The notes: a model not told the origin generated them from the sequence alone. 64,000 nucleotides of DNA from JAVBME01 sp031552765 (GCA_031552765.1 JAVBME010000016.1:39006-103005); one strand, 5' to 3'; numbered from the stretch's first letter, positions 24,501 to 33,150 are shown. Numbers and translations are program-made.

Positions 24501-25693
24501 AAACGCCTTTCAGTAAAGAAATGGCGAAAAGGCACACATTGTTGGCGCCCCAACTTTCACCAGTACATTTCCAATTTATGGAAGGCTGTTTCGCTCGGGC
24601 CGGTTACAGACTTTGCATACCGGAGACGGATGAACAGGGCGCAATAGCGGAAGGGCTCAAATACATACACAACGACGCCTGTTATCCCTGCATCATCGTG
24701 GCCGGGCAGCTTATCGGCGCTTTAAAATCCGGCCGGTATGACCCGGAAAACTGTTCGCTGCTCCTGGCGCAGACCTGTGGAGGCTGCCGGGCGACAAACT
24801 ACATACCTCTTATCAGAAAAGCGCTCACTGACGCCGGTTTCGGGCATGTGCCCGTGCTCTCCCTGTGGGGGGAAAAATCGGCGGGCTTTTCCATGAGCTT
24901 TACTTTGCTCAAAGACATGGTTATGGCTATACTCTACGGCGACCTTTTGATGCAGCTGACCTACCGCACCAGACCGTACGAAAAAACGCCGGGCAGCGTT
25001 GATGAGCTGGCCGCCTTATGGTCGGAGCGCTGCCGCGCCGGCGGCACTTCGCGTAAGGTCTTCCGGGAAAATGTGCGCGGCATGGTTGCCGCTTTTGACG
25101 CTATAGAGCTGGATGAAAGCGTTGTCAAACCGAAAGTGGGCGTAGTAGGAGAAATACTCGTCAAATACCACCCGCTGGCTAATAACGATATAGTGGGGAC
25201 GCTGGAAAAAGAAGGCGCGGAAGTAGTGGTGCCGGATATGCTGAGCTTTTTTCAATACCTGGCCTATGACAACATAGCCAGCTACGATCTCTTGGCCGGC
25301 AGCTTGACGCACAAACTGGTGGCGCGCGGTTTTATCGGCGTTCTAGAGTTTTTACGCAAAGATATCAGGGAAGCCTTGGCGGCAAGCAGCCGTTTCCAGC
25401 CGCCGCACAACATAGACGAAGTGGCTGCCCTGGCGAAAAAGCACCTGTCACTGGCTAATATGACAGGAGAAGGCTGGCTGCTGACCGGTGAAATGGCGGC
25501 GCTTTTAGAAAGCGGCGTAAACAATATAGTATGTTTACAGCCGTTCGGCTGCCTGCCCAACCACATCATGGGCAAAGGCATGATAAAAAAACTGCGTGCC
25601 GCTTATCCTGAGGCCAATATCGTGCCGCTCGACTTCGACCCCGGCATCAGCAAAGTAAACCAGCTAAACAGGATAAAACTCATGTTGGCGTGA
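21515..25693 (+). CDS. Fused 2-hydroxyacyl-CoA dehydratase activase-like protein
   Basis: 1392-residue protein joining modules usually separate. Residues ~1-270 and ~315-575 are two BadF/BadG/BcrA/BcrD (ASKHA ATPase) domains, each opening with VGVDIGSTTIKM or LGIDAGSTTTKL. The second carries NEACSSGCGSFIETFA, the Cys motif that holds the [4Fe-4S] cluster in HgdC-type activators. Then follows a DUF2229-type region (~610-860, starting at HRCGLCSNNCRITT) and a dehydratase-subunit-like region (~870-1390, with NDACYPCIIVAGQ, CGGCRATNY and QPFGCLPNHI). Members of this large group accompany radical dehydratases or act as ATP-driven reductases; no dehydratase pair is nearby. Start at 21515 has GGAGGT upstream. 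Faces away from the trp operon. Confidence 0.85.
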   Translation: MRDIIRVGVDIGSTTIKMVAINGEGKIIFHRYLRHFSNVVATLKDVVEEAQHALPTRLLSIAFTGSAGMGLSECTGLGFIQEVVACTKAVKKIIPQADTVIELGGEDAKITYFGDSMEQRMNGVCAGGTGAFIDQMAVLLDTDPGGLNELAKNYKMIYPIASRCGVFAKTDIQNLMNEGATKEDIAASIFQAVVDQTIGSLAQGRPIKGKVAFLGGPLHFLSELRQRFIETLKLSEEQIVAPDGSQYFVALGAAMSTGEEEQSMDCLVEPNLAGLRAGSGFLDPLFADEAEYEDFKQRHARAQVEKGDITSYTGRVFLGIDAGSTTTKLALVGEGGELLYSYYTSNRGKPLESVIEGLQELYGKLPAAACIAGTTATGYGENLVKAALKADFGEVETVAHLKAAQHFLPGVSFVLDIGGQDMKSFFVKDGIIDSIMLNEACSSGCGSFIETFAQSNGLPVGQFASLAATARQPVDLGTRCTVFINSKVKQVQKEGASIEDISAGLAISVVKNTLFKVIRLKDVAELGDNIIVQGGTFKNDAVLRALEKITGVNVIRPDIAGLMGAYGAALLSRERAVTGMSSRLAGMDELDAFSIGTTSHRCGLCSNNCRITTKRFSNGEEYSSGNRCERGVGAVKPTGDLPDMYAYKYKRLFGYTPRRWENSRRGAIGLPRALNMYEDYPFWFTFFSELGYRVVLSDPTADDTYKNGMDTIASETVCYPAKLMHGHITNLIQKGVKKIFYPSIPFNTREQESSDNCFNCPVVASYPESIDANMDTLREGGVVFYHPFLPLHHPARLLARLAEELESEGISRWDMKRALKLAYQELETYQKDIKAQGQMAIERIKKENLRAVVLAGRPYHIDPKINHGLPELLKNYGFAVLSEDAVAHLAEPPGPLRVVDQWMYHSRLYWAASFAAREKNVELLQISSFGCGLDAVTGDQVKEILEASGKMYTCVKVDEINNSGSVRIRVRSLLAAVREREEQKKTVQWKRYYYKKTPFSKEMAKRHTLLAPQLSPVHFQFMEGCFARAGYRLCIPETDEQGAIAEGLKYIHNDACYPCIIVAGQLIGALKSGRYDPENCSLLLAQTCGGCRATNYIPLIRKALTDAGFGHVPVLSLWGEKSAGFSMSFTLLKDMVMAILYGDLLMQLTYRTRPYEKTPGSVDELAALWSERCRAGGTSRKVFRENVRGMVAAFDAIELDESVVKPKVGVVGEILVKYHPLANNDIVGTLEKEGAEVVVPDMLSFFQYLAYDNIASYDLLAGSLTHKLVARGFIGVLEFLRKDIREALAASSRFQPPHNIDEVAALAKKHLSLANMTGEGWLLTGEMAALLESGVNNIVCLQPFGCLPNHIMGKGMIKKLRAAYPEANIVPLDFDPGISKVNQLNRIKLMLA

Positions 25694-25740
25694 TTTATAG
25701 GCAACAGGTATTTATTAACATTGAAGCCGGGAGGAAGACA

Positions 25741-27189
25741 ATGAAAGCGCAAAACGATATAACCGCCATGACCGCCCAGGAGCTTTCGCTCAAAATCCAC
25801 GCTAGAGAGGTGTCCTGCTGTGAGGTGATGGATGCCTACCTTGAGCGGATAGACCGGATAAACCCGCTGGTCAACGCCATTGTCAGTCGGGTGGACGCGG
25901 GGCTTCTTTTAAAAGCGGCGGAGGAAAAAGATAAATTATTGGCTCAAGGAAAAGACCAGGGCTGGCTGCACGGCCTGCCGATGGCGCCTAAAGACCTGAC
26001 TACCGTCAAAGGTCTGCCTTTTGTCCAGGGCAGCCTTGTCTTCAAAGACAATATAGGGGTGGAAGACAGCGCTATGGCCGGGCGGTTGCGCGCCGCCGGG
26101 GCTATTTTCGTCGGCAAGACCAATACGCCGGAATTTGGCTTTGGCTCGCATACTTACAACAATGTGTTCGGCATTACCGCCAATGCTTATGACCAGACAA
26201 AGTCGGCCGGCGGCTCTTCGGGCGGGGCGGCGGTGGCGTTGGCTGCCCATATGCTGCCCGTGGCCGACGGCAGCGATATGATGGGTTCTTTGCGCAACCC
26301 GGCCGCTTATAATAATGTTTTCGGTTTCCGTCCTTCACAGGGCAGGGTGCCGTCTTATCCCTCGACAGATGTTTTTACCAGGCAGATGTCTTATGAAGGG
26401 CCGATGGGGCGCACGGTAAAAGATGTGGCCATGCTGCTGTCCGTGCAGGCGGGTTGGGATGAGCGTGCGCCGCTCAGCATACATGATGATCCGGCTATAT
26501 TTACCCGTTCGTTGTCTAAGGATCTGAAAGGGGTCAAGATAGGCTGGCTGGGCGACTGGCAGGGGTATATGGCCATGGAAGACGGTATAATGGGTTTGTG
26601 CGAAAGCGGGCTAAAGGCGCTGGAAAGCCTGGGCTGCTGTGTGGAGCCGACATTGCCGGCCTGTAAACCGGAAGATATTTGGCGTTCCTGGATAACTTTG
26701 CGCCACTTGCAGACGGCGGCTAACCTTAAAGCGCTGTATGATGCGCCGGAAAAAAGAAAGCTGCTGAAACAAGAAGCGCTATGGGAGATAGAGGGCGGCC
26801 TGGCCCTCAGCGTGCCGGAGGTTAATGACGCCTTGCTGGCCCGGAGCGCTATCTACCAGGCGGCGGTAAAATTATTTGAAGAGTATGACTATCTGGCGGC
26901 GCCGGCGGCGCAAGTATTCCCGTTTGCGAAAGAACTGCACTGGCCGCAGGAGATTGCCGGCAGAAAGATGGACACTTACCATCGCTGGATGGAGACTGTG
27001 GTCTTCACAAGCCTTACCGGCCTGCCGGGTATCAGCGTGCCGGTAGGTTTTGGCAAAAATGGGCTGCCAATGGGCATGCAGCTCATAGGCAGGCCGCACG
27101 GGGATTTTGAGCTGCTCAAGCTGGCTTACGAATACGAACAAGCCACGCAGTGGACGGAAAAATTCCCGTCGCCGCTGCTTTCGCAATAA
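25741..27189 (+). CDS. Amidase signature family amidase
   Basis: 482-residue amidase-signature hydrolase with Ser-cisSer-Lys triad: Lys in MAPKDLT, cis-Ser in SAGGSSGGAAVALAAHMLP, and the nucleophile region GSDMMGSLRNPAAYNNVFGFRPSQGRVP. This last segment reads DMMGS where most members have DTGGS, a variant seen in some subfamilies. The ligand could be a small amide, nitrile-derived amide or aryl amide; not predictable. The start at 25741 has GGGAGGAAG upstream, chosen over the longer frame from 25690 that overlaps the activase stop. It ends before a strong terminator. Confidence 0.88.
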   Translation: MKAQNDITAMTAQELSLKIHAREVSCCEVMDAYLERIDRINPLVNAIVSRVDAGLLLKAAEEKDKLLAQGKDQGWLHGLPMAPKDLTTVKGLPFVQGSLVFKDNIGVEDSAMAGRLRAAGAIFVGKTNTPEFGFGSHTYNNVFGITANAYDQTKSAGGSSGGAAVALAAHMLPVADGSDMMGSLRNPAAYNNVFGFRPSQGRVPSYPSTDVFTRQMSYEGPMGRTVKDVAMLLSVQAGWDERAPLSIHDDPAIFTRSLSKDLKGVKIGWLGDWQGYMAMEDGIMGLCESGLKALESLGCCVEPTLPACKPEDIWRSWITLRHLQTAANLKALYDAPEKRKLLKQEALWEIEGGLALSVPEVNDALLARSAIYQAAVKLFEEYDYLAAPAAQVFPFAKELHWPQEIAGRKMDTYHRWMETVVFTSLTGLPGISVPVGFGKNGLPMGMQLIGRPHGDFELLKLAYEYEQATQWTEKFPSPLLSQ

Positions 27190-27204
27190 AACGGATATTG
27201 TATG

Positions 27205-27239
27205 AAAACTGCCCCGGCATTGCCGTGGCAGTTTTTTTT
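27205..27239. terminator. Terminator between amidase and PPOX genes
   Basis: Stem AAAACTGCC / GGCAGTTTT, with an inner CGGC-ATT-GCCG hairpin, followed by T8 on the plus strand; shared by convergent genes. Confidence 0.85.
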
Positions 27240-27240
27240 G

Positions 27241-27729
27241 TCAAGTTGATTTGGCTGGGCCTGGGTTCCTTTTCGCGCTGAGGGTTTGCACTATCAGCTT
27301 ACATAAAGCCGTGTTGGCCAGTACCCCTTCCGGTATGACCGGTACGCCTGCAAAACCTACGCACTGCATGAAAGTAGTGAAAGCCGCCTGCTTTTCTGCG
27401 GGGTCTTCGATAAAAAAGACTGTCCCTTCACCCATGACGCATTCATAGCGGCAGGACCAATTTTGCGGCATGGGGCCCGGATATATTTCTACTGCGCATT
27501 CCATCTGGAAGCAAGCAACAGGGTTTTTCTTCAAAATGTCGATTTTTCGGCCTTCGCGGGCGGAGTGAAAATAAATTACCAGTTGGCCGCCTTTTTCCTC
27601 CCAACCAAAATTGAGCGGCACGACATAAGGTTTTCCTTCGTCTACCAGCCCTAAATGCAAGGTAACGCAGCGGCTTATGATGTCGAGTATTTCCTGCCGG
27701 TCAGTGACTTCGCGGTCTTTTCTGCGCAT
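27241..27729 (-). CDS. PPOX-family flavin-binding protein (NimA-like)
   Basis: 162-residue protein of the pyridoxamine 5'-phosphate oxidase-like superfamily, beginning with the classical MRRKDREVTD and containing LHLGLVDEGKPYVVPLNFGWEEKG and YFHSAREGRKIDILKKNPVACFQ. Related to the gene at the left edge of the window (same MRRKDRE-type family). These proteins bind a flavin or haem; some Nim relatives confer nitroimidazole resistance by reduction, but that function is not implied here. A purine-rich AAAGGCTGA lies upstream. Monocistronic, convergent to the amidase. Confidence 0.88.
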   Translation of the reverse strand: MRRKDREVTDRQEILDIISRCVTLHLGLVDEGKPYVVPLNFGWEEKGGQLVIYFHSAREGRKIDILKKNPVACFQMECAVEIYPGPMPQNWSCRYECVMGEGTVFFIEDPAEKQAAFTTFMQCVGFAGVPVIPEGVLANTALCKLIVQTLSAKRNPGPAKST

Positions 27730-27833
27730 AGTTATCAGCCTTTCGTCAATAATATACAACTATCATGATGATTTTAACACTTTAAAATGGGTAGTACAAG
27801 AAACGGTAGCGGTATTTGGCCTGCTGCAGTTTT

Positions 27834-30026
27834 TTAGCTTTGATTATTATATAAAAACAGCCGCCCCTTATCAGTTGCGTTTGTGCCTTGCCGGGTAGAG
27901 CCAGCCTGTATCAGGCCGGCTTTTTTCATTTCCGCAAGAGCTATTTTTAAATAATGCTCGGTCGTTTCTACACCGTGTTCATGGAGGGCCTTTTTGATGA
28001 AATTCCTGCCGCCGGTGTGTTGCCCTTTTTCCAGCAATACCGTCAATATGGCGGAATAAAGGGCTTTTTTGCCGTTATCTTCGGCTTCGGCCGCCGCTCT
28101 GGCAACATTCTCCTGTAGTTTATCCGGAGCAAACCGGGCAAAGAACTTTTCGCCGCGTTCTTTTTCGTCCGGTAGCTTGATTTTTTGCTGCAAAAAATCA
28201 AAAAACGCCGCGCCGAGCGCGTCTTTGTCTGCCGGTCTTGCCGGGCAGCTTTCTTCTGCGGCGGCAGCCGCGTTTTTATTTATTTCCTGCACTATATATT
28301 GTGGTATATGGTTTATGCCTATGTCGTTTTTTCCTTCGGAGGTATGGAACATATAGTCGGCTACATTCGATAGTTCACGGATGTTGCCCGGCCAGTCGTA
28401 AAGCCTGAGTGTGTTGGACACGCCCCTGCCAAGCCGCACGGCAAAATTATACTTGAGCGCCAGGTATTTTTCGATGATGGAATCTATACTGTCTTTGAAT
28501 TGGCGCAAGGGTATTGTATTTATCGACAGCACGTTCAGGCGGAAGTACAAATCTTTTCTGAATTTGCCTTCGTCTACCAACTGCTTTAGGTCGGCGTTGG
28601 TGGCGGCTATTACCCTTATGTCTACAGGTATGATGTGCGAGCCGCCGACACGGATTATCTCCCGCTCCTGCAATACACGGAGAAGGCGTGACTGCAAAAA
28701 CATGGGCATGTCGCCTATTTCGTCGATAAAAATGGTACCGCCGTCAGCCATCTCGAAATAACCGGGCTTGCCTTCACGGCGGGCGCCGGTAAAAGCGCCG
28801 CCTTCATAGCCAAACAATTCGGACTCGATCAGGTTTTCCGGTATGGCGGCAAAATTTACCGCCCAAAAAGGCGCGTTGCGGCGTCCGGAAATATTGTGTA
28901 TGGACTGGGCCAGTATCTCTTTGCCCGTGCCGCTCTCGCCGGCTATCAGGATAGTCATGTCGTTTTTGGCAAAAAGCAGCGCGTGTTTTTTCATATCGGC
29001 GATATATTCGGAATCGCCCCAAAAATCGTCCAGCGTATATCGCGCGACATGGCCGTATTTTTTGTAGTTTATTCCGCTGCGCTCCAAAGCCTTTAGTTTC
29101 TTGAGCAATTTAAAGGTAAATATATAATATTTGTTCTTGCCTTCCTGCATAGCTGTGCAACTATACAGATATTCCCTGCCATCAAGGGTTATCTTGGCGC
29201 TTATGTCTTCATCAAGGTAATACAGAAGGTCTTTTCCAGTGCTGATCGGGCAGATTACCTCAGACACGCTTTTGCCGACCAGTTGGCTTTTGCTCCGGCC
29301 GATCGCGCCTTCCATCTCTTTATTGAGAAAAATGATTTTTTTGTCCGCGCTGGCAAACAGCACTGCGTCCGGTATCTGGTTTATGATAAGCTCCCGTTCG
29401 CGGTTGTACAGTTCGACCTTTTCCAGATTTTCCACCAGTTTATAGTTGCTGAGCGACAGTGACAGGTTAAAAAGGCCTTTTACCTTATCAAGATAGTGGC
29501 TGCTAAGGTCGAGCGCCTGAAACAGCTTGTTAAAAGCATCCAAACTAAAAATGCGAAATCCGATGTCTATGCGTGTGAGTATTTCAGGCGGGCAATAATG
29601 GATAAGACCGGGCGAAATGGCCGTATCGACGCCGAGGGGGCATAGGTCGCCAGGGACAAACGGAATGTATTCAAGGTGCGTCATGCCAAGTTCTATAAGG
29701 TTGTCGATGGTGCCGAGCGCTGAAACCCGCGGCGTGTTGACCACCAGCACCCGCTTGCCGGCCGGCAGCATCATAACTCTTTCCAGGTTGAAACCGGTCA
29801 GTATTTTTTCGCCGTTGATTATCTGGCTATTGGGAAAAAGCAGCTTGGCATCGTTGTAATAGCTGGTGTGGCTTGTCAGGACTATGGGTATGGAAGTATC
29901 TATTTTGTCTGTTACCAAAAACGGCTTTACCACTACTTCGCCTTCAAAGATATCGTCAAGCATTTTTACCATAAATTCCGCTGCGGCAGATTCTTTACTT
30001 AAAAAAGCCAGTCGCTTTTTCTCCAT
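27834..30026 (-). CDS. Sigma-54-dependent activator, PAS + AAA+ + winged helix (paralogue 1)
   Basis: 730-residue enhancer-binding protein. Residues 1-195 form an unrecognised N-terminal domain shared with the protein at 33964-36027; ~210-310 a PAS domain (IPDAVLFASADKKIIFLNKE). Then the sigma-54 AAA+ module: Walker A GESGTGKE (363-370), sigma-54-contact loop GAFTGA (410-415), Walker B FIDEIGDM, and DWPGNIREL (544-552). In place of the usual Fis helix-turn-helix, a winged-helix-like tail (652-727: FIKKALHEHGVETTEHYLKIAL...KKAGLIQAGSTRQGTNATDKGRLFL) ends the protein. Divergent from the CoA-transferase/carrier/crotonase operon, whose promoter is of the -24/-12 type, so it is almost certainly that operon's activator. 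The N-terminal domain is a likely effector-sensing domain (inference). Confidence 0.9.
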   Translation of the reverse strand: MEKKRLAFLSKESAAAEFMVKMLDDIFEGEVVVKPFLVTDKIDTSIPIVLTSHTSYYNDAKLLFPNSQIINGEKILTGFNLERVMMLPAGKRVLVVNTPRVSALGTIDNLIELGMTHLEYIPFVPGDLCPLGVDTAISPGLIHYCPPEILTRIDIGFRIFSLDAFNKLFQALDLSSHYLDKVKGLFNLSLSLSNYKLVENLEKVELYNRERELIINQIPDAVLFASADKKIIFLNKEMEGAIGRSKSQLVGKSVSEVICPISTGKDLLYYLDEDISAKITLDGREYLYSCTAMQEGKNKYYIFTFKLLKKLKALERSGINYKKYGHVARYTLDDFWGDSEYIADMKKHALLFAKNDMTILIAGESGTGKEILAQSIHNISGRRNAPFWAVNFAAIPENLIESELFGYEGGAFTGARREGKPGYFEMADGGTIFIDEIGDMPMFLQSRLLRVLQEREIIRVGGSHIIPVDIRVIAATNADLKQLVDEGKFRKDLYFRLNVLSINTIPLRQFKDSIDSIIEKYLALKYNFAVRLGRGVSNTLRLYDWPGNIRELSNVADYMFHTSEGKNDIGINHIPQYIVQEINKNAAAAAEESCPARPADKDALGAAFFDFLQQKIKLPDEKERGEKFFARFAPDKLQENVARAAAEAEDNGKKALYSAILTVLLEKGQHTGGRNFIKKALHEHGVETTEHYLKIALAEMKKAGLIQAGSTRQGTNATDKGRLFLYNNQS

Positions 30027-30148
30027 GAAGTAACTCCTTTATTATTGGTATTTCTATATACTTTTAAGCTATTCATGAATAGTATAACAAAAAAACTGAA
30101 ATTTTAGTTAAAATAATCCTTTTGTCTGTTCTGTGGTTTTTGCTGATA

Positions 30149-30168
30149 TTAGTATTATCAAATACCAA
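30149..30168. promoter_or_regulatory. Dyad upstream of sigma-54 promoter 1, probable activator site
   Basis: TTAGTATT-ATCA-AATACCAA, an imperfect inverted repeat about 95 bases upstream of the -24 box at 30263. The half-site TTAGTAT also recurs upstream of the paralogous operon (36184-36209), so it is a good candidate for the winged-helix binding site. A 14-bp palindrome CTATTCATGAATAG lies nearer the activator gene. Confidence 0.55.
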
Positions 30169-30262
30169 TATTTTGTGATTATATAAATTTAAAAAAGCAT
30201 ATTATGTAAAAAAATACCACTATAATGCAGGTTTTTCATGAAAACGCAAAATGTTGAAAAAC

Positions 30263-30278
30263 TGGCACCGGTATTGCT
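30263..30278 (+). promoter_or_regulatory. Sigma-54 promoter of the CoA-transferase operon
   Basis: TGGCAC-CGGTA-TTGCT, matching the consensus TGGCAC-N5-TTGC(A/T), 77 bases upstream of the first gene and next to a divergent sigma-54 activator gene. Confidence 0.88.
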
Positions 30279-30354
30279 GATAGGAATTGTGTGAAAATTA
30301 CAGCATCTTGCCATTTTAGCCCAAAATAGCAAGAGAGCGGATGGGAGGCAGCTT

Positions 30355-31011
30355 TTGAGAAACAAAGTAATTTCATTGAAAGAGGCGGCGGCAATGGTCA
30401 AAGACGGAATGACCATCATGGTGGGCGGTTTTACTTTTTACGGCCATCCATACAAAATAACCGACGCTTTGCTGGAAACCGGCGTAAAAAACCTTACGCT
30501 CATTGCCAATGACGCAGTTTCACCAGTATTTGGCACAGGCAAGATGATAGTAAACAAGCAAGTCAAAAAGATCATTGCGTCCCATATCGGGCGTAATCCG
30601 GAAGCCGGCCGGCAGGTAATGGCCGGCGAGACGGAGTTTGTCATTTTCCCGCAGGGCACGCTGGCAGAAAAAATACGGGCCGGCGGCGCCGGTATCGGCG
30701 GTTTTTATACGCCGACCGGCATTGGTACGGAACTGGAAGCGGGCAAAGAAAAACGCGTGATAAACGGCAAGGAATATTTGTTCGAAGAAGGCATAAGGGC
30801 CGAGCTTGCCATACTTAAAGCCAATGTCGCCGACAGGGCGGGCAACCTTTTTATCAGGCGCACGGCAAAAAATTTCAACCCCATGATGGCGATGGCGGCG
30901 GACATGGTTATGGCCCAGGTGGACAAAATAGTGGAAGTCGGCGAACTGGACCCGGAAATGATAACTGTCCCCGGCATTCTGGTCGACTACATCGTGGGAG
31001 GGGATGAATAA
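30355..31011 (+). CDS. CoA-transferase subunit A (family I, AtoD-like)
   Basis: 218-residue alpha subunit of a two-subunit family I CoA-transferase (acetate/acetoacetate/butyrate type). Segments VKDGMTIMVGGFTFYGHPYKITDALLE and FVIFPQGTLAEKIRAGGAGIGGFYTPTGIGTELEAGK are characteristic. The start is a TTG at 30355, placed 7 bases after GGGAGG; no better ATG is present. First gene of the sigma-54 operon A-B-carrier-crotonase, so it likely activates the imported carboxylate using acetyl-CoA or another acyl-CoA. Substrate unknown. Confidence 0.9.
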   Translation: MRNKVISLKEAAAMVKDGMTIMVGGFTFYGHPYKITDALLETGVKNLTLIANDAVSPVFGTGKMIVNKQVKKIIASHIGRNPEAGRQVMAGETEFVIFPQGTLAEKIRAGGAGIGGFYTPTGIGTELEAGKEKRVINGKEYLFEEGIRAELAILKANVADRAGNLFIRRTAKNFNPMMAMAADMVMAQVDKIVEVGELDPEMITVPGILVDYIVGGDE

Positions 31012-31012
31012 A

Positions 31013-31663
31013 ATGGACGATTACAAGCATGTGATAGCCAGGCGCGCGACCATGGAACTGAAAGACGGCGACGTGGTAAACCTCGGGATAGGAATACCTA
31101 CGCTGGTAGCCAACCATCTGCCGCCGGGCAAAGACGTTGTTTTTCAGACGGAGAACGGCTGCATAGGGATGGGGCCTTTGGCCGCAGAAGGGCAAGAAGA
31201 CCCCGATCTTTCTAACGCCGGCTCCGCCTTATCGACTCTGATGCCGGGCGCCAGCCTCTGCGACAGCGCTACTGCTTTTGCGCTGATCCGCGGCGGGCAT
31301 ATCGACGCGGTCATACTCGGCGCGATGGAAGTAGACGAACAAGGCAACCTTGCCAACTGGAAAGTGCCGGGCAAAAAAATGGTCGGGCCGGGCGGCGCGA
31401 TGGACCTCGTGTCGGGGGCTAAAAAAGTGATAGTGACCATGGCTCATACGCAAAACGGCGAATCCAAAGTGCTCAAAGAATGCAAGCTGCCGCTGACGGC
31501 CAGGGGCCGGGTGGATACTATAATCACCGAACTGGCTGTGTTGAAAGTGACGCCGGAGGGGCTGGTATTAAAGGAATTGGGCCCGGACGTTACGATTGAA
31601 CAAGTGGTGGAGGCAACTGAGGCCAGGCTCATCATACCGGATAAGGTAGGGTGTTTTTCCTAA
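31013..31663 (+). CDS. CoA-transferase subunit B (family I, AtoA-like)
   Basis: 216-residue beta subunit. Contains the catalytic Glu in FQTENGCIGMG, and LGIGIPTLVANHLPPG, GGHIDAVILGAMEVDEQGNLANW and the terminal LVLKELGPDVTIEQV typical of the family. Start at 31013 (MDDYKHVI) chosen over 31004, because the ribosome site GGGAGGGG would abut the latter ATG; the upstream gene stops at 31011, so the genes are essentially touching. Forms the A2B2-type enzyme with the preceding gene. Confidence 0.9.
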   Translation: MDDYKHVIARRATMELKDGDVVNLGIGIPTLVANHLPPGKDVVFQTENGCIGMGPLAAEGQEDPDLSNAGSALSTLMPGASLCDSATAFALIRGGHIDAVILGAMEVDEQGNLANWKVPGKKMVGPGGAMDLVSGAKKVIVTMAHTQNGESKVLKECKLPLTARGRVDTIITELAVLKVTPEGLVLKELGPDVTIEQVVEATEARLIIPDKVGCFS

Positions 31664-31707
31664 TCGTACTCAGTAAAAATTCAGCTTGTAATATTGACGC
31701 CAGTTGC

Positions 31708-31751
31708 GCCCCGGAGTTTTCCGAATCCTCCGCTAACTTTTTCTCCGGGGC
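31708..31751 (+). terminator. Intra-operon hairpin, possible partial terminator
   Basis: GCCCCGGAG / CTCCGGGGC with a 26-base loop, followed by GGCTTTTTA. Lies between the CoA-transferase genes and the carrier gene; could lower carrier expression. Confidence 0.45.
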
Positions 31752-31824
31752 GGCTTTTTAATAAATAATTACCGGGAAAAGGCAGGAAAGTATACTGCCA
31801 AAAATGAATTAGGAGGAATATATT

Positions 31825-33114
31825 GTGGGTAAAGATGTTATAGCAATCATTATTGTGTGTTTTGCCATAGTTTCGTTCATGTTGGAGAAAATCCCCCTGG
31901 CCGTCACGGCGGTGACCGCCAGTCTGCTCATGGGTATTACCGGGGTAATGAAGCTGCCGAACGTCATTTCCGGTTTCGGCACTTCGATAACCATGATGGT
32001 GGCCGGCATGATGATAATCGGCAACGGCTTGTTTGAAACGGGCGTGGCCCGCGCTATCGGCATAAAAATGGGCAACAGCCGGTTTGCCAAAAATGAACGC
32101 AGTTTCATGTTCATCACCGTACTGGTGGCCGGCAGCCTGTCCGGCTTTTTGAGCAATTCAGCCGTCACGGCAATGTTTTTGCCGATAATCGCGGCTATCG
32201 CCAGCCGTACCAAAGGCAGGGTACAGGCGAAAAACATTACCATGGGCATGGGCATGGCCGCCGCTGTCGGCGCCAACATTTCCATGGTCGGCTCGACCGC
32301 CCAGCTGGTAGCCCAGGCCATACTTTTAAAGACTGAAGGCTACCGCGGTATCAACCTGTTTGAAATGGCGCCCATCTCCATCCCGATGTTTATAGTTTTC
32401 GTTATATATTGCACTACCTGGGGCTATTCCACCGCAAAAAAGGCCTTTGACTTTGAAGATCCTGTGCAGGACGCTTCCGCTGAAGACGAGTTAAGCAGCG
32501 AAGTGAAGATAACCTGGCAAATGGCAGTATCCAGCGCGGTTATGATCTTTTGTGTAGCCGGCTTTGTCCTTGGGATATGGAATGTAGGCATCGTCGCTCT
32601 GTTTGGCGCGACTGTGCTTATGGTCACCAAATGCGTGGATTATAAAAAAGCTTTGCGGGAACTGGACTGGAACACGCTCATCATCCTCGGCGCGGCGCAG
32701 GGTTTTGCCTATGGCCTTGACGTATCCGGCGGCGGCAAACTTATCGCCAATTTTATCCTAGGCATTGCCGGCGGGCAGGCTGCTTCGGCATACGTGCTTT
32801 TGGTAGCGGCTATCGTACTGGCAACTGTCTTGACCAACTTCATGTCCAACACCGCCCTTGTCGCTATGCTCGTGCCCATCTTTTTGCCCCTGACGGCGGC
32901 GCTCAACGTGTCGCCCATAACCTTTACCATCGCGATAGTCATTGCCTCCAATAACGCTATCGCCACGCCGATAGGCACTCCGTGCGTGACGCAGACCTTG
33001 CCGGCCGGCTACCGCTATATGGACTATGTAAAATTCGGCCTGCCGATAAACTTCATATTGATGCTTATGCTGATAATATTTATGCCTCTTGTTTATGGTT
33101 TGCATTATAAGTGA
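31825..33114 (+). CDS. DASS/SLC13-type divalent anion carrier
   Basis: 429-residue membrane protein of the IT superfamily. Two repeat halves each carry the family signature with small polar residues: SGFLSNSAVTAMFLPIIAAIAS and LTNFMSNTALVAMLVPIFLPL (SNT motifs that bind Na+ and carboxylate). About ten or more hydrophobic segments. Such proteins symport sodium with C4-C6 dicarboxylates or related acids. GTG start at 31825, 8 bases after AGGAGG. As third gene of the operon, it presumably imports the acid that the CoA-transferase activates. Confidence 0.88.
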   Translation: MGKDVIAIIIVCFAIVSFMLEKIPLAVTAVTASLLMGITGVMKLPNVISGFGTSITMMVAGMMIIGNGLFETGVARAIGIKMGNSRFAKNERSFMFITVLVAGSLSGFLSNSAVTAMFLPIIAAIASRTKGRVQAKNITMGMGMAAAVGANISMVGSTAQLVAQAILLKTEGYRGINLFEMAPISIPMFIVFVIYCTTWGYSTAKKAFDFEDPVQDASAEDELSSEVKITWQMAVSSAVMIFCVAGFVLGIWNVGIVALFGATVLMVTKCVDYKKALRELDWNTLIILGAAQGFAYGLDVSGGGKLIANFILGIAGGQAASAYVLLVAAIVLATVLTNFMSNTALVAMLVPIFLPLTAALNVSPITFTIAIVIASNNAIATPIGTPCVTQTLPAGYRYMDYVKFGLPINFILMLMLIIFMPLVYGLHYK

Positions 33115-33150
33115 TATGATAAAACACATAAGTAAACTGGAGGTGGAAGA

